A stretch of DNA of 64,000 nt from Phoronis australis (taxonomy: Eukaryota; Phoronida; Phoronidae): NCBI GenBank assembly GCA_002633005.1, contig NMRA01000796.1, forward strand, positions 36,715 through 100,714, in the 5' to 3' direction. The notes under the pieces are model-generated. The model made no database searches, had not been told where the DNA came from, and was given only the letters and a program-made list of their open reading frames with translations. This document shows, piece after piece, positions 36,807 through 49,600 of the stretch (its first letter is position 1; every line of letters begins with the position of its first letter). Made by a program: the position numbers and the translations under genes.

Positions 36807-38484
36807 TTAAAGGAGCATGCCACCCAAAAAACAACCTATTTTGTATCAATTTAGATCGAGTAGTACTCCATAACGACACGTACGGTTGCGTTACCTGACA
36901 CCGGCCTGACGGCAGACGGACTGGTGTTGAACTTCCAATGACGTCATCGGTGTCACACGCAGTCTGTTCAGCAGTTCACAACACGGGTTACTGGTGTCAG
37001 CTTATCGCTTAAAGTCATCGATTAACACCAATAAATCATCAAACTTCGATGTAAAACCCTTAAAAATACACCGAGTTCTTATAAAAACGTGTTGTTTTAT
37101 TTCGCTCCTACGGATTTATTGGTATTTGGACACACCGTAGCCTACAAAGTTCGGCAGGCCAATAAGGTCGGTAACAGGAGTTTGGGGTCTGTTCGGAGAT
37201 AACTTCGAAGTATTTTCTGTGAGATACAGACAGGAGAACCTAGATCGGTGTTGTTTAGACTAATGATTTTTTGAGTTCTAAACACAAAACGCTTTTTATC
37301 CTGGCTAGCTAGTGGCTCGGAGCCCGATCAAGCCCGTCGCGGCCGGCCGGATCGACTTCATTGTTATCCCGGCCAGTGGTTCGGAAACTGATCAGACATT
37401 ACGAACATAAACCAACCGAAGTTCAGTGGAAACTAAACTTCGAGTCAAGAAAATACTATACTACTGAGTCAAAGTAATGTTCACGTGATTATCTTGGTGA
37501 ATTAGCTACGAAACTGCAAATCTACTCACTCGTCGGGGGCTGCGAATTCACTCGGGTTCCGCTTTGGTCACTGCACCGTCTGGGCAGTTGTACATTGACA
37601 ATCATTATTTGAATAATGTAAACGTAAATAAAGACCCCCTAACACTTAGCCGTGGCATGGCCGGAAATCGAGTTGTTTCACAACAGTTTCTGCCAGCAAA
37701 CACTAAATTAGCATGCAGTCACACGGCCTCGGTGTCCCGTCAATTAGTTTTATTGCACCTAAAGCCGGTAACGCAGTGATTTATTCATTGCTGGCTTCTC
37801 AAATGCTTTGCACTCACAAATACTCCAAAGGCATTACAAATTGCATCTAATGAGACAGACTTTGTTTCAGTTGGTTAGGGTGAGAAGGCATTTTGAAACA
37901 GAACGCTCACAGAACTGAACGCCAACATGGCAACTCGCAATCCCGACTTAGGACAAGCTAGAGCTCATCAGTCAAAACTTCGCAGGTGGATCGTTAAGTT
38001 TTACAGGCTATCAATTCGAACAGGAATACAATGATGAAGAAATACTAGAGAGGGCGCCGTGAACAAGCTCAGACAACGGAACATGGAGTTATTGGTAAGC
38101 CGGCATTCGTCAAGTGCTGAGGCACTGTCGACGTCTGCATGCCACAAACACGGAGATGTTTCAGGGCCTCATACTTGCTATTTACAGCGTACATTTCATT
38201 CTTCACTACCATGAACCACTTCTTAAGCATTTCGGACTCTCGAGGAAGTAAAAAAAAACGATATACCCGCTTTCCTCGCAGCTGCTTAGTTCGGACAACG
38301 CAACATAGCGGCATTCGCTCTGCATACGAACCACTGACGTCGCTAGTGTCGTTTCTCACCTTCCTCACAGGTTAACGCGACACCTCTTGGCAAGGTAAGG
38401 TCGACCGTATGCTAGACGATGTGGATATAGACCGATTAAGACGGCAAAAAAGACTAAGTTAAATCGGGTGGCATTCTCCTTTAA
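36807..38484 (-). mobile_element. Kolobok/T2-type non-autonomous element, copy 2, nested in the foldback arm
   Basis: The body 36811-38480 has ends AGGAGCATGCCACCC and the complement of GGTGGCATTCTCCT, flanked by TTAA (36807-36810, 38481-38484). Paralogous foldback modules at 35609 and 35997 show the empty site as ACTTAACGCCAA, proving the target duplication. The minus strand 38368-38069 carries the same decayed THAP-like stretch (SEMLKKWFMVVKNEMY). Confidence 0.87.
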
Positions 38485-41400
38485 CGCCAATGGAAAGTTC
38501 GTTTATTTCGTTTGACATGTACCCAGGAGCTCCAACAAAGCCATTACCCCTTCTACGTGTCTCTACAAACTTATTAACCATTTTTTACGACTCAATACAG
38601 TGTGCTTTCCTTGCAGGTTTACTTGATCCGGTCTCGTCGCTTGCCGGCCCGGCCGGCGGACCGAGTGCGCTGTGACGTCATCAAACTCGACGAATCGGAA
38701 TATTTCGTTAGTTATTTCACTTTTCCTTCAAACACCGCTTTTTCTATTCGCATTGTCCATGTCCAGAATAGTTGATCATGCTGTTAACTGAACAACAGAA
38801 AACCATTACGTTTTTTTGTATCGTTCACTTGGCTTGACACCACGAGTATCAGTTGGCACCGCCTTGACCAGACCGTCTTTCGACGTACGTTTTGAAAATT
38901 TTCAGTGGCAAATTTTTCGTCTATATTTGTAATTAGTGATAGTTGACAAGTTCATGCTGATTCACATAATACATTCCCACTCTATTTGCAGTTCAGAAAA
39001 CATAAATCTTTATATTCTTTTAAGTTTTACTTTGGCTGACCGTGAGGACCAGTGACGACAAAATTGGTGTCCATGAAAAGTAATTAATTTAATTTGTACT
39101 CAGTAGGTTAAAAAAAACCTTCTACTTGTGTCTAGAAAGTTGTCAGCCAATTTTTACTTTTCAATACATTGTAATTTTGCTTACAGGCTTACCTGGTCCG
39201 GTCTTGTCACCGTGACCTGCCAGGAAACTACAGTGTATTGAGCCGTAAAATTGGTTGATAACTTTGGGGAGACACGTAGAAGATGTGATATTTTTGTAGC
39301 TACTGGCTACATATCAAATGAATTCCTTTTCGTTGCCTGCAATTATCTCGTTTCGACAGCTATTGGCTCCTAGTAAACAACCTCCGAGATTGATGACGTC
39401 ACATCACACTCGGTCCGGACGCCGGTTGACACTGAGACCGGACCAAGTAAACCTGCAAGGAAAACTGCACTATATTGAGCCGTAAAAACTGGTGGTTAAC
39501 TTTCTAGAGACACATAGAAGAGGTTACCGTTGTCTGAGTTCATTGGTCACCGTGACCCGGCGACGCAATGACTCGTGGTTTCAAGCCAAGTGAACGAAAC
39601 AACTGAGAATGAATTGTAATTGTTTTTGAACCGCGACTGAAGAGCACAAAAACGAGTGTAGACGTCAAAAATGTGAACAGGAAAAGCGATCTTTGATGAA
39701 AACTTGAAAGAACTTATTACATATTCGGATTTCGCGAGTTTTATCACGTCTGAGCGCACTTGGTCCGGCCGTTGACAGACCAGACCAAGTAAACCTGCAA
39801 GCAAAACTCAACGGTATTGGGCAGGGTTGATAACTTTCTAGAGACATGTAGGAGAGTTAAAGTTTTTGTTCGCGAAGCTGGCTACATTTCAAATGAAATT
39901 AATAACTTTTCATTGGCGTCAAGTAGCCTATATCGTCCGAACCTCTTGCATGTTAGCCAACCTGCGAGTTTGATGACGTCACAGCCCACTCGGTCCGGCC
40001 TGCCGGGACGAGACCAGACCAAGTAAACCTACAAGCAAAACTATAGTGTATTGAGCTTTAAAATTAGTTGTTAACTTTCTAGAGACAGGTAAAAGAGGCA
40101 ACCGTTTCTTTCGGATCTGTTGGGTAAATGTCATATGAAATTGAATACTTTTCTTTGGCGTCCGGACTTCCTGGTAGCCAACCCGGGAGTTTGATGACGT
40201 CACAGCGCACTCGGTCCGGCCGTTGCAGAGACCGGACCAAGTAAACCTGCAAGCAAAATTTCAATTTATTAAGCCGTATAAATTGGCTGATAACTTTCTA
40301 GACACGCAGACGATGTAATGGTTACTGGGTAGTACACGTACGTCAAATGAAATTAATTTCTTTTCATTGGCCATAAGTATTGTCTCGACCGCCTCACTCA
40401 GTGGTAGGGTAGCCAGCCCAAGTAAAACTCAGAAAGAAACTTTATGTTTTGAGAAACTAATAACTTGAAATTGTATTTATGGTATCAGCAGGAAGTTGCC
40501 AACAATAAGTAGTTACAAATATACACGAAAATTTTGCCACTGAGAATTCATTTCAAAACACTGCCAATGAATCCGAGGTAGTGCTCAACACTCGTGGTAT
40601 CAAGGCGAGTGAGAGACCTGACAAAAACATAATAGTTTTTTAACAGAGAAAAGCACCAAAAACGATTTTAGATATCGGGAATTTAAACAAAAGACGAGTA
40701 ATTGTTACATCTTATGATTCTGCTGGTCCGGCACACCACTGAGACCAGACCAAGTAAACCTGCACAAGCAAACCTACGCTATAGAGCAGTGAAAATCGGT
40801 TGATAACTTTCTAGAAACACGTAGAAGAGTCAAAGGTTTTGTTGGAGATGCTTGGACTTTTCATTGGCGTCAAGTATGTCGTCCAGACTTCCAGTATAGC
40901 CGGCCCGGCAGTTTCAGACGACAGCCACTCTGTCCGGCGTGTGAGGAGACCGGACCAAGTACCTGCAAGGAATACTGACGTGTATTGAGTCGCAGAAAAC
41001 TTTTGACAACTTTCTAGACAGGACACGTAGAAGGGGTAATGGCTTTGTTGGAGCTGCTGGGTACATGTCAAACGAACTAAATTACTTTTCAATTGTCGTT
41101 AAGTAGCCTATGCTGCGGTCTGGGCTTGGAGCCGTCAGTGGTAGCGATCACCGGTGGCAATTAGTCAAACGAAATTTAATAACATATCTGACTGTATCCT
41201 GGGGTATCAGCATGAACTTGTCAACAATCAATCATTACAAATATAGACCAAAATGTAGCCTTTATATAGCGTTGTGGTCCCGGCGGCGCAACACCGGCGT
41301 ACTACATGACGGTCTTTCAGTTCTAGCCGATTGAGGATACAACTGAAGAATAAAGGTGAAAAGCACGAAAAAGGATTGTAGACATGAATGTATTGAGTCG

Positions 41401-42190
41401 TAAAAATTGCTTGACAACTTTCCAGACTTTTAAGGGGTAATCCTTTCTTTTGGAGGAGATTGATTGCGTTTAACGTACTTGACGTCAAGTATGTCAGCCG
41501 GGATTCCTTCAAGTTACTGTTGAAGTAAAACTTTGAAGAGAAAGTAATGTTTTTTGACAGCAAATAGTGTCTGAGTGTTCTATGGAATTTGTGTGAAGTT
41601 ATTAACGATCACTAATTCCAATTAAGAGTTTGCCACTCGATTTTCAAAAATATCTCTAGACCTATATATGTCAAAGTAGACCCCGCCGCGGCGTTGCAAG
41701 GCCTAGGCCAGAGGGGTTGGTGTCGAGCCAAGTTCCGTAATGGTTTTCTAACAATGAAAAGCACGACAAAGGTTATAGGCGTCGAAAATGTGAAAAAGCA
41801 GATGAAAAGATATAAGTTAGATGTGGAATCTAAATGTTTGATTCGTGGCGGGATCCAGTCGATGGTGCTCGTCCCTCGCCCTGCCCGCGCGGCCGTGACT
41901 CATGCAGTTGCTTACTCTATTTCCTGTTCAAAACATTAAAATGAAGATTTTTGTAGGTCATAGTTATCTTGGCGCCTCATGAGGTCCTAATGATAACGTG
42001 TTCATAAAAATGAAATCTAATTTCGAAAAACCGTATTTGATAGAACCGTTCACATTTTTAACACAATGGTAAACATTCGGATATCAACGGTACATTGCCA
42101 CTTGGTAGGAGATATCTACTTGGTCTGCCAGGTCCGTCCGTGTAAGCCGACCAAGCTCACTTGGTCGGGTAGCCTACTTGGTCTGCACTA

Positions 42191-42373
42191 ATGCTTCTCG
42201 AGTTACCAACTTAAGTTACTATTAGGAAGTTGCGTCCGAGAGAAGACGTTTTAAAATGCATCGAACTCTTCTCTTTGGGAAGTCACGTATGTGTCGTTTA
42301 TGTTTGCCAATTCCGGTTCCGGTTTTTGCAATATTTTGAGTTTTGTATAAATTTAGTCAATTTAGTGACCAGC
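42191..42373 (+). promoter_or_regulatory. Upstream region of the THAP/C2H2 gene
   Basis: Only about 180 bp separate the foldback element from the start codon. The stretch contains TTCCGGTTCCGG-like ETS-type sites near 42312 and a TATAAA-like TGTATAAAT near 42346. Promoter function is inference. Confidence 0.35.
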
Positions 42374-42633
42374 ATGACAAGAAGATACTGTGTGTGCATG
42401 GGTTGCCCAAATAATCGAAGAGATGTGCCACGCAATGTAACTGTTCACAAGTTCCCTGACGATATTAAAATAGCGGAAAAATGGATCAAATTTGTCCTCC
42501 ATAGGCGACCACATTTCGATGCCAAGTCGATTCAGAGCAAGGGCTGGTTTGGATTGTGTGACCTTCATTTTGCAGATGACTGCGTGGATCCCCGAGTAAA
42601 ACTCAAGATTGCTTCTGGGGTATTTCCTAATAT
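42374..42633 (+). CDS. THAP/C2H2 exon 1 (residues 1-86)
   Basis: Begins MTRRYCVCMGCPNN, the canonical THAP N-terminus, and includes VHKFPDD, EKWIKFV and GLCDLHF. It ends GVFPN plus two bases at a GTAAGT donor. The frame is open upstream but has no earlier ATG, which fixes the start. Confidence 0.93.
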
Positions 42634-43580
42634 GTAAGTTTCTTTAATGCGTGTGTATAGATAGGCAACACGGGCTGCAATACTGCACATCTGTTTCAAG
42701 TACGAATCGTGTAGAAAGTGGGTGAATCCACTTTTAAACACAGTGCTTGGTCATCAACTGTCATGTCATACCTGCTAATAAAGACTTCCCCCACTCTTTT
42801 CCAGTGAACTAGTTACGTGGTCTTGGTTGAAATTGGGAAGTTCAAAATAATGCACCAGCTTCATTCGAAATAAAAGTGAAGGAATTGATTCTTTTTATAT
42901 TTTTCAAGTTGAATACGTACATTAGCTATGAAACTAGTTGTAATTGTTAAATTAAAATTATGTGACAGATGCTAAAAGATGGGAAATAAAATCTTGGTGC
43001 TTGTGTCGAACTTGGGTCACATGTCTGTGTTCTGTTGTGATTTAATACACAGATTCTCGTGCAGCTTATCTTTACTCATATGAAAGCTTGAATACACGCT
43101 TGAGATGAAGATCCCCAAACGCAGACGTCCTGCGTGCCACACGAAGAGAAAGACCTCTCTTGATTCCCCAGTCATGTGACAATACTAGAACTTACAACAT
43201 CCGGCCACTGACGGAAACCCACGGACGAACAAGAACACACAAGACAACACGAAAGACAAGACCACACAAACCAACATTCACAACATTCCTCCCCTCCCTA
43301 AATAGAAGAATGATAAAAAAACACCACCCAACCTTTACTCCCCCCTTAACTAATGAAATAGTAAAAAAATGACCAATGTCTAATATACATTATGAAAAAT
43401 TAAGAACTATACTACGAAAAATACTAGAGTAACTAAAACCTATGTGGCCGGATTTACAATAAAAAAATAAACACTTCACAAAAGTACGTGACTGGGGATA
43501 CTTGAAAAGTTGAAAAATACTAGAACTTTACAAGGTACATATGGTCAAAAAAATTAAACTTGTTACAAGAAGAAGTTACT

Positions 43581-43628
<48 letters not shown>

Positions 43629-43643
43629 CATATACATACATAC

Positions 43644-43676
<33 letters not shown>

Positions 43677-46600
43677 ATTTGGACCATATGAACAAGTAAC
43701 GAACACAGAACACATAGTGCACAAGCAACAGCAAGGTAACACAGTAAGCTACTACGGAAAAGGTAACACAGTAAGCTACTACGGAAAATTAACGGTGGAC
43801 AGAACATGAGGCCTGCTGGTTGCGTGACCTCATGATTAATAATGAAAGAAAAATCAGGATCTGCGGACTGTTAAGCTGAAATATTTAAAACATTTGGAGA
43901 TGTTGTATTGTTATAAATAAAACAGCCATCAGGTTTCAGATCAAACTTTTCATTATCCGCACCATCTGAAGCAAAAATGCCGGACAGACCGAAATCTGTC
44001 TCTCCTAGGTCACTTGGAGAAAGTGACTGAGTAGCCAGCATAGGGTTGGAGTCAGGATTTGTAATCACTTGCCTAGTTCCAACACATTTGTCTACTTTGG
44101 GAAGAAATGCAAGTGCACTCTTCTTAACCTTTATGGTCTCTGGAACGGACTCACCAATTGAAGCTGCAGGAGAGACACAGACGTTCCTAGTCACTGTATG
44201 AAATCGGGCTGAGACAGCCCCCCTGGAGTTAGTGGGACATTCTGTGAAACAGTAACTGCAACATCTTGAGTAATCAATGAGTCATATGCAATATTATCAA
44301 CTGATGAGTCTGGAACTTCAATACAATCTACTGGATTAGATACAGTACTATCATCTTCAGTTGAAGGTACAGAGAACTCACCAGCAGTCTGAGTAGATGA
44401 CTCAGCTGTCTTGGAAAGGAAAGCCTCAGTCGAACTAGTACGTTTCATGAATTTCTGAACCGATTTTTTCAAGAAACCTAACAGGCCAACTACTTTCTTA
44501 CTGTCAGGGAGGTCAAAATTCATTCGATGAGCTGAAACATAATTCCAACAAGCCGACTGGTAATGACCCAGCTTTCCACACCTGAAACACCTGGGAGGAG
44601 GATTAGAAGATCTTCCCGGAGATGAACTCAGTGAAACTCTTGGTGAAGATGGAGAAGGTCGCTTCGGCGACTGTCTGTAACATTGCAAACAACTTGTTAA
44701 AATTGTTTGATACTTCCCTCCGATTTTCTAAAAGGTCAGACTTCAACTCATCCATCTTCTTATGAAGCTTAGCATTGTCAGTCATAAGGAATGAAACCGA
44801 GGCATCTAAGTCATTACACATACCCTCAAGAACATCTAATCGAGACTCTAAGGAGCCACAAGGAATGAACTTAAGAGCTGGCTTCTTGGTTACTTGGCGA
44901 ACAGCAACTTCATCTTCTTCCATATTCCCTTCTCTACAAAAAGATACTGACTTCGGTGAATTGGAAATAGCCATCAAGTCTTTGGTTGTTGAAAACCACC
45001 TAGCGGCATTCAAGGCAGCCATGAGTGTACTTGGTCGATTGTTTATAGCCAGCTGCGCAACCTCTCTATCCCGTAGACCTAAACAGAACCGAAGAACTGC
45101 CTGAGCTTCATCAGAGTCCCTCGCCTCTGGAAAGGCCAACAAGAATAAACTTGTAAGATGGTCAGCCCATTGTTCTAAGGACTCGTCAGAAGTCTGCTTG
45201 GCTGACTGGAACCTAAGTTGGTGCACTTCATTGCACTCGACATCTGCCCCAAAATGATAGGTCATATGATCCACAATTTGGTCGAAACTTGAGTGTGGAT
45301 GAGCTTTAATATGGTTGAAAAACTAACGAGAGGCATCACCTTCCAAGCACATGCCCAGCTCCGTTCTACATTTTTGACCTGACCAAAAATTGTCTCGGTC
45401 AACATTACTGAATTTCCATAGAGAGTCCTCCTATGTACCTAACTTGCCACTAAAGATTAGGTTGCGTGGGAGACGTGACAGGTAATGAGTGCCAGAGCCA
45501 GAGGGCGTAGGTGACATGCTAGTATGCGAATGAGTCTGTGCATAAGCAACGCCACTACCAGTCTGTGACGACGGAGTCCGTTTAGCTGCCAACTTGGAAA
45601 ATGAATAGTCAGGGCTATAGGTAAGTATTGATGAGGTTTTCTTACCATATTCGTCACAAACCTCGACTACTTCCTCCAAGTCTTCTGGCACACCACATGG
45701 GACTGTAAAGTCTATGGACTTCTGCAGAGTCGTGATTGGCTTTCAACTGGAATGTATCTTGCACACATTCTCCGGAGTAATAGCTAATATTGCTCTGAAG
45801 TCCACAACTGCAGCAGCAACATCAGTAGTCATACCCGGAAGGTCCAACAGTGTTGTAGCGTCACAAGAATTGATAACAATCTTGGACGTCATTAAAAGGT
45901 GCCAAAAATGGGTGTGGCACTAGGGAAATAATAAGTCTGCAAAGACTGAAATAGTAAATAATAATACCATAAATTATATCAATAGCAATTATATTTACCA
46001 GACAAAAATGAAGAATGCAATAAACAAAACAGCTGAACACCCGTGTTCAGTGACCAACCCGCTACGACACGGGTGGTACCGAGCAACAAGGAAAAACAAA
46101 TCCACGAGTTACTTTGAACTACGTGCCACTCGGTGTAAAGGTAGAAACTGCACGTAGCAACTACGCCAAATGTTGTGATTTAATACACAGGTTCTCGTGC
46201 AGCTTACCTTTACTCCTATGAAAGCTTGACTACACGCTTGAGATGAAGATCCACAAACTCAGACGTCCTGTGTGCAGCAGGGCCACACGAAGAGAGAGCT
46301 CTCCTGATTCCCCAGTCACGTGACAATACTAGAACTTACAACATCCGGCCAATGACGGAAACCCACGGACGAACACGAACACACGAGACAACACGAAAGA
46401 CGAGACCACACAAACCAACATTCACAACATTTCCATTGAAGTGAATGTGTTACTCTTGTACATTGACGTTAGGAGATTATGCAGCAATATCGGTTAAATT
46501 GGCCGCAAAGTAATTCCATTCCCTGAAAACCTGTTGTGTTGTTTTGTTGCCTTCAACCACATTACAGTCCATCGGTCCTTTTTGTTTACTATGCTTTGAT

Positions 46601-49600
46601 TCCGGTAGTTTTTACCCAATGCTGGTACGTCTTGGACTATATTTTTCAAGTAAACCACATTCGATACACTTGACCCATTTTTGGCACAATGAAGCACCTG
46701 AGACTTATGGTAAAATAAGTAATATTAGCTGACACCAATCGCGGTATGATGAGTATTTTCGCTATGAGGATAAATTTCTCTACAAAATCAACACATTTTG
46801 AACATTTAAATTGCTTGCATAAACATGGTTGCACTGAAAATTTCTGTTGCAGTTAGTTAATAACTCATATTCGACATAACGATTGTACAAATTTCATTCT
46901 GTGTACTTTAAACGAGCGGTAGACCAAATCCGCTCACAGAATGAGAGGTTTTCACTTAGTCAAAATACATATTTACACTTAAAATTATCACTTCAAAAGC
47001 GCTTACTTTCTTCAGCAATCCTTTCTGGTTCTACTCATATCTTTGATGAAGCATATCTGCTGGAATTAAGATGAATTTAACGAAGAATTTCAACTCCACT
47101 TTTTGGTCGCCGTTAACTTTTTCATCACGTGATAACCATAAAGTATTTCACCTGATGTCAGTACGTGAGTCAGGCAAGGACAAGCATGAGTGTGAGTGAA
47201 GTGCTTGACCTGTTGCGTGACACTTGCAAAAAACGTCATGGGAAGATATCAGGTGGAATTTGTTAGATTTGTGTCCTTTGGACTTATAGTTTCTCAGCAG
47301 GCGTGATTTCATGAAACTTCCTGAAAGTGACACCTGGTGAGGGAAGCTCAAGCGAACGGCTACTGATTTTCATGAATATATATGATATATGTTCAAATTA
47401 TGTTGTAAAAATTGCCTCCAGGGTCATGGGATGTCTCCAAGGTAACAGTATGTCTCCATGTGCATGTTTCATCTGATTTTACTTGTTGTATTTTGAGATG
47501 AGTAAAGTTCTTTTTATGTGGGTGTACCGTCGCCCCTGTATGCCTCCAGCATTACAATGCGATGAAATTGCGATGTGTATAGATGTCTGCTTGTAAAGCG
47601 CCAGTATAATAAGCTAACCAGCTTGCATTACAGCTTAAAAATTTAAAAACTGTCAAATTGTACTCAGTGAGAACTCAATCTGAATTCCTTTTCGTTTGAT
47701 TTTGTTAAACTTGAAATTTTGGCTTGCTCACTCTAAATGGCATGGGCAGTTGCATTTTTGCTGAAGGTTTTGTTTGCAACTCTAGACTCTGGTTCAGGGG
47801 GTGACTGACTAACTTCCCTAGTGAACCTATAAAAAGTATTAGTTTTAACAAGTCTTTTCATTTTAGGAGAAAAATAATTGCTAAAATGGTCACTTTACTG
47901 GTTTTCAAGGGCAAGGTGTTGTTACAAATGAGGGTAGTGATACAGCACAAGGTTTGATGTGGCAGTCTGCTGCTTAGCAATGCGACCTCAAATTTGGTTT
48001 ACTGACTTTGTAAATTCTGAATCTCGATTTTGCAAGTTGCAATTAAGTCAGAAGAATTAAGTCTGACAAATAAAAATTCTGTGGTAATTCACTTTGAAGT
48101 GTGGGCTGACTTCAGACTTTCTTGAGATCAGTTGATCTGTCTCCCTCAGGATACCTTCGAGCACACGCTTAGGCTACAACAGGAAGTAAACGGACAGGCA
48201 TTGCAATTGTTCGAGAAAATACAGTAGGGCCCAACCATATGGATTTTTTGTTTTGGTGGCAGCCTGGGAATTTTGCCAGCTCTCATTTGGCGAACTGATG
48301 TTTGCTAAAGGTTGAGCCCTGCAGTATCAACCAAATATTTAAGTCAACTTTCCAAGTTTTTTTGTTTAGAAATTTGACTAAATAAAATTTAATACTCTGC
48401 TGTCACTTTGTGTCCTTAGTTGAAGAGATTTTACCATGCTAAGTGTTTTGAGAAGCGAATTTACAATTTTGCCCACGTCATATGTTATATTCCTTGGATG
48501 TGAAATGTTACTTGCTGTTTCAGGCGGTCCAAGCTTGTTCCTTGTGCTGTGCCTACAATTTATCCAGACGTGAGTGGGGACAGTGATCTGTCAAAGGTCA
48601 GAAGAGACGCTGTAATAAACAAACTGAATAAAACAAGAGTAAGTGAATACATGTAAGGAAATGTCACTGTTTGCTTTTAGAACTTTTAGAACAAAAATTC
48701 TGTTTCATTAGAGCTGTAAAGTGCCAATTAGTAACGTTAAAAAGTAATATTCTGGCACGGAGCGAGCCTATTCCCATCTGGTTGACTTCTTTATTGTTTT
48801 TGGCGTAGTAGTCGGATAGATGCCCGCATTTTGACAACCAGTCTTCTGCACTGAATATCGGCATCAGACTGGTTCTCAATATGTGGGCATGTTTTATCTG
48901 GTTATTGGCATTTTTGATACAGAATACATGTATAATAACCACTCAGGAATGGAGGCAGTTAGTTACGAAGGTCACAGGCTGTGACGAGAATCACATCACC
49001 TACTGTTGTATTGATGAGCAAATCAGGGGAGGGGATCACAATCGATATTCCAACCCAGCTTTTACCAAATGGGCACCAGTTAATAATAATAATTTCTCTA
49101 ACTAATAGTAGTAATTAAGTGACATAAGGTTCAAGCAGCATCTGTAAGCTAATCTTCCATGATCTCAATAAAAAATACTTACCATTTTGAAACTGAACTC
49201 AATTTTTGCTGAGTCAAATTGAGGTGATTTCAGGTTTTTGAAAGTACTCTGGAAGTTCATTATTGCTTGAGACCAATTTCTGAGGGGATTTTAGGGCAAG
49301 AGAAATGTTTAAGCACATTTTCATGAGAAAAATTTTCATGTGTTTATCATTCACTTAGTTATTTAGTAACTCATGAATCTGGAGTTTGAAATGGAGATTG
49401 TCTTTTATCATTTTGTAGATCAAGCAAAAGCTGATAACGGAGATGAAAGCTTTGCAAAATCAGTTAAACTCCGACAATTCCACAGTGCGAGTCAAGAAAG
49501 AAATAGATGTTCCATGCTTACCAAAAGATGGCGTGTCATGTTCCAGTGAACTTTTGGTTGTTGATACAAGTAAGCTGACTTATTGTCTTGCATTTGCAAA

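Larger units (their letters stand above)
34550..42190. mobile_element. Foldback-type element with modular inverted arms (about 7.6 kb with insertions)
   Basis: The outer 220-250 bp at each end are inverted copies (for example TTGGTCGGCTTACACGG at the left and its complement near 42150). Inward, the left arm has six forward modules with TTTACTTGGTCCGG (near 35137, 35744, 36150, 36373, 38620, 39190). The right arm has six inverted modules (near 39441, 39785, 40015, 40231, 40745, 40951). Orientation flips at about 39215. After subtracting two insertions the arms are about 2.9 and 3.0 kb. No transposase ORF is visible. Exact termini and target duplication are not resolved. Confidence 0.82.
43033..46429 (-). 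mobile_element. LTR retrotransposon with gag only (TR-GAG type), in THAP/C2H2 intron 1
   Basis: Two direct LTRs (253 and 259 bp, TGTTGTG...CACAACA) flank a 2.9 kb interior read on the minus strand. Next to the 46171 LTR is a candidate primer-binding site starting TGGCGTAG. Next to the 43285 LTR is a polypurine tract (AGGGAGGGGAGGAA, 43286-43299). The interior has gag-like frames only; no protease, reverse transcriptase, RNase H or integrase is visible. The LTRs differ at about 14 sites plus indels, so the copy is old. Flanks GTTC/TTTC may be a 4 bp target duplication with one mismatch. Confidence 0.88.
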
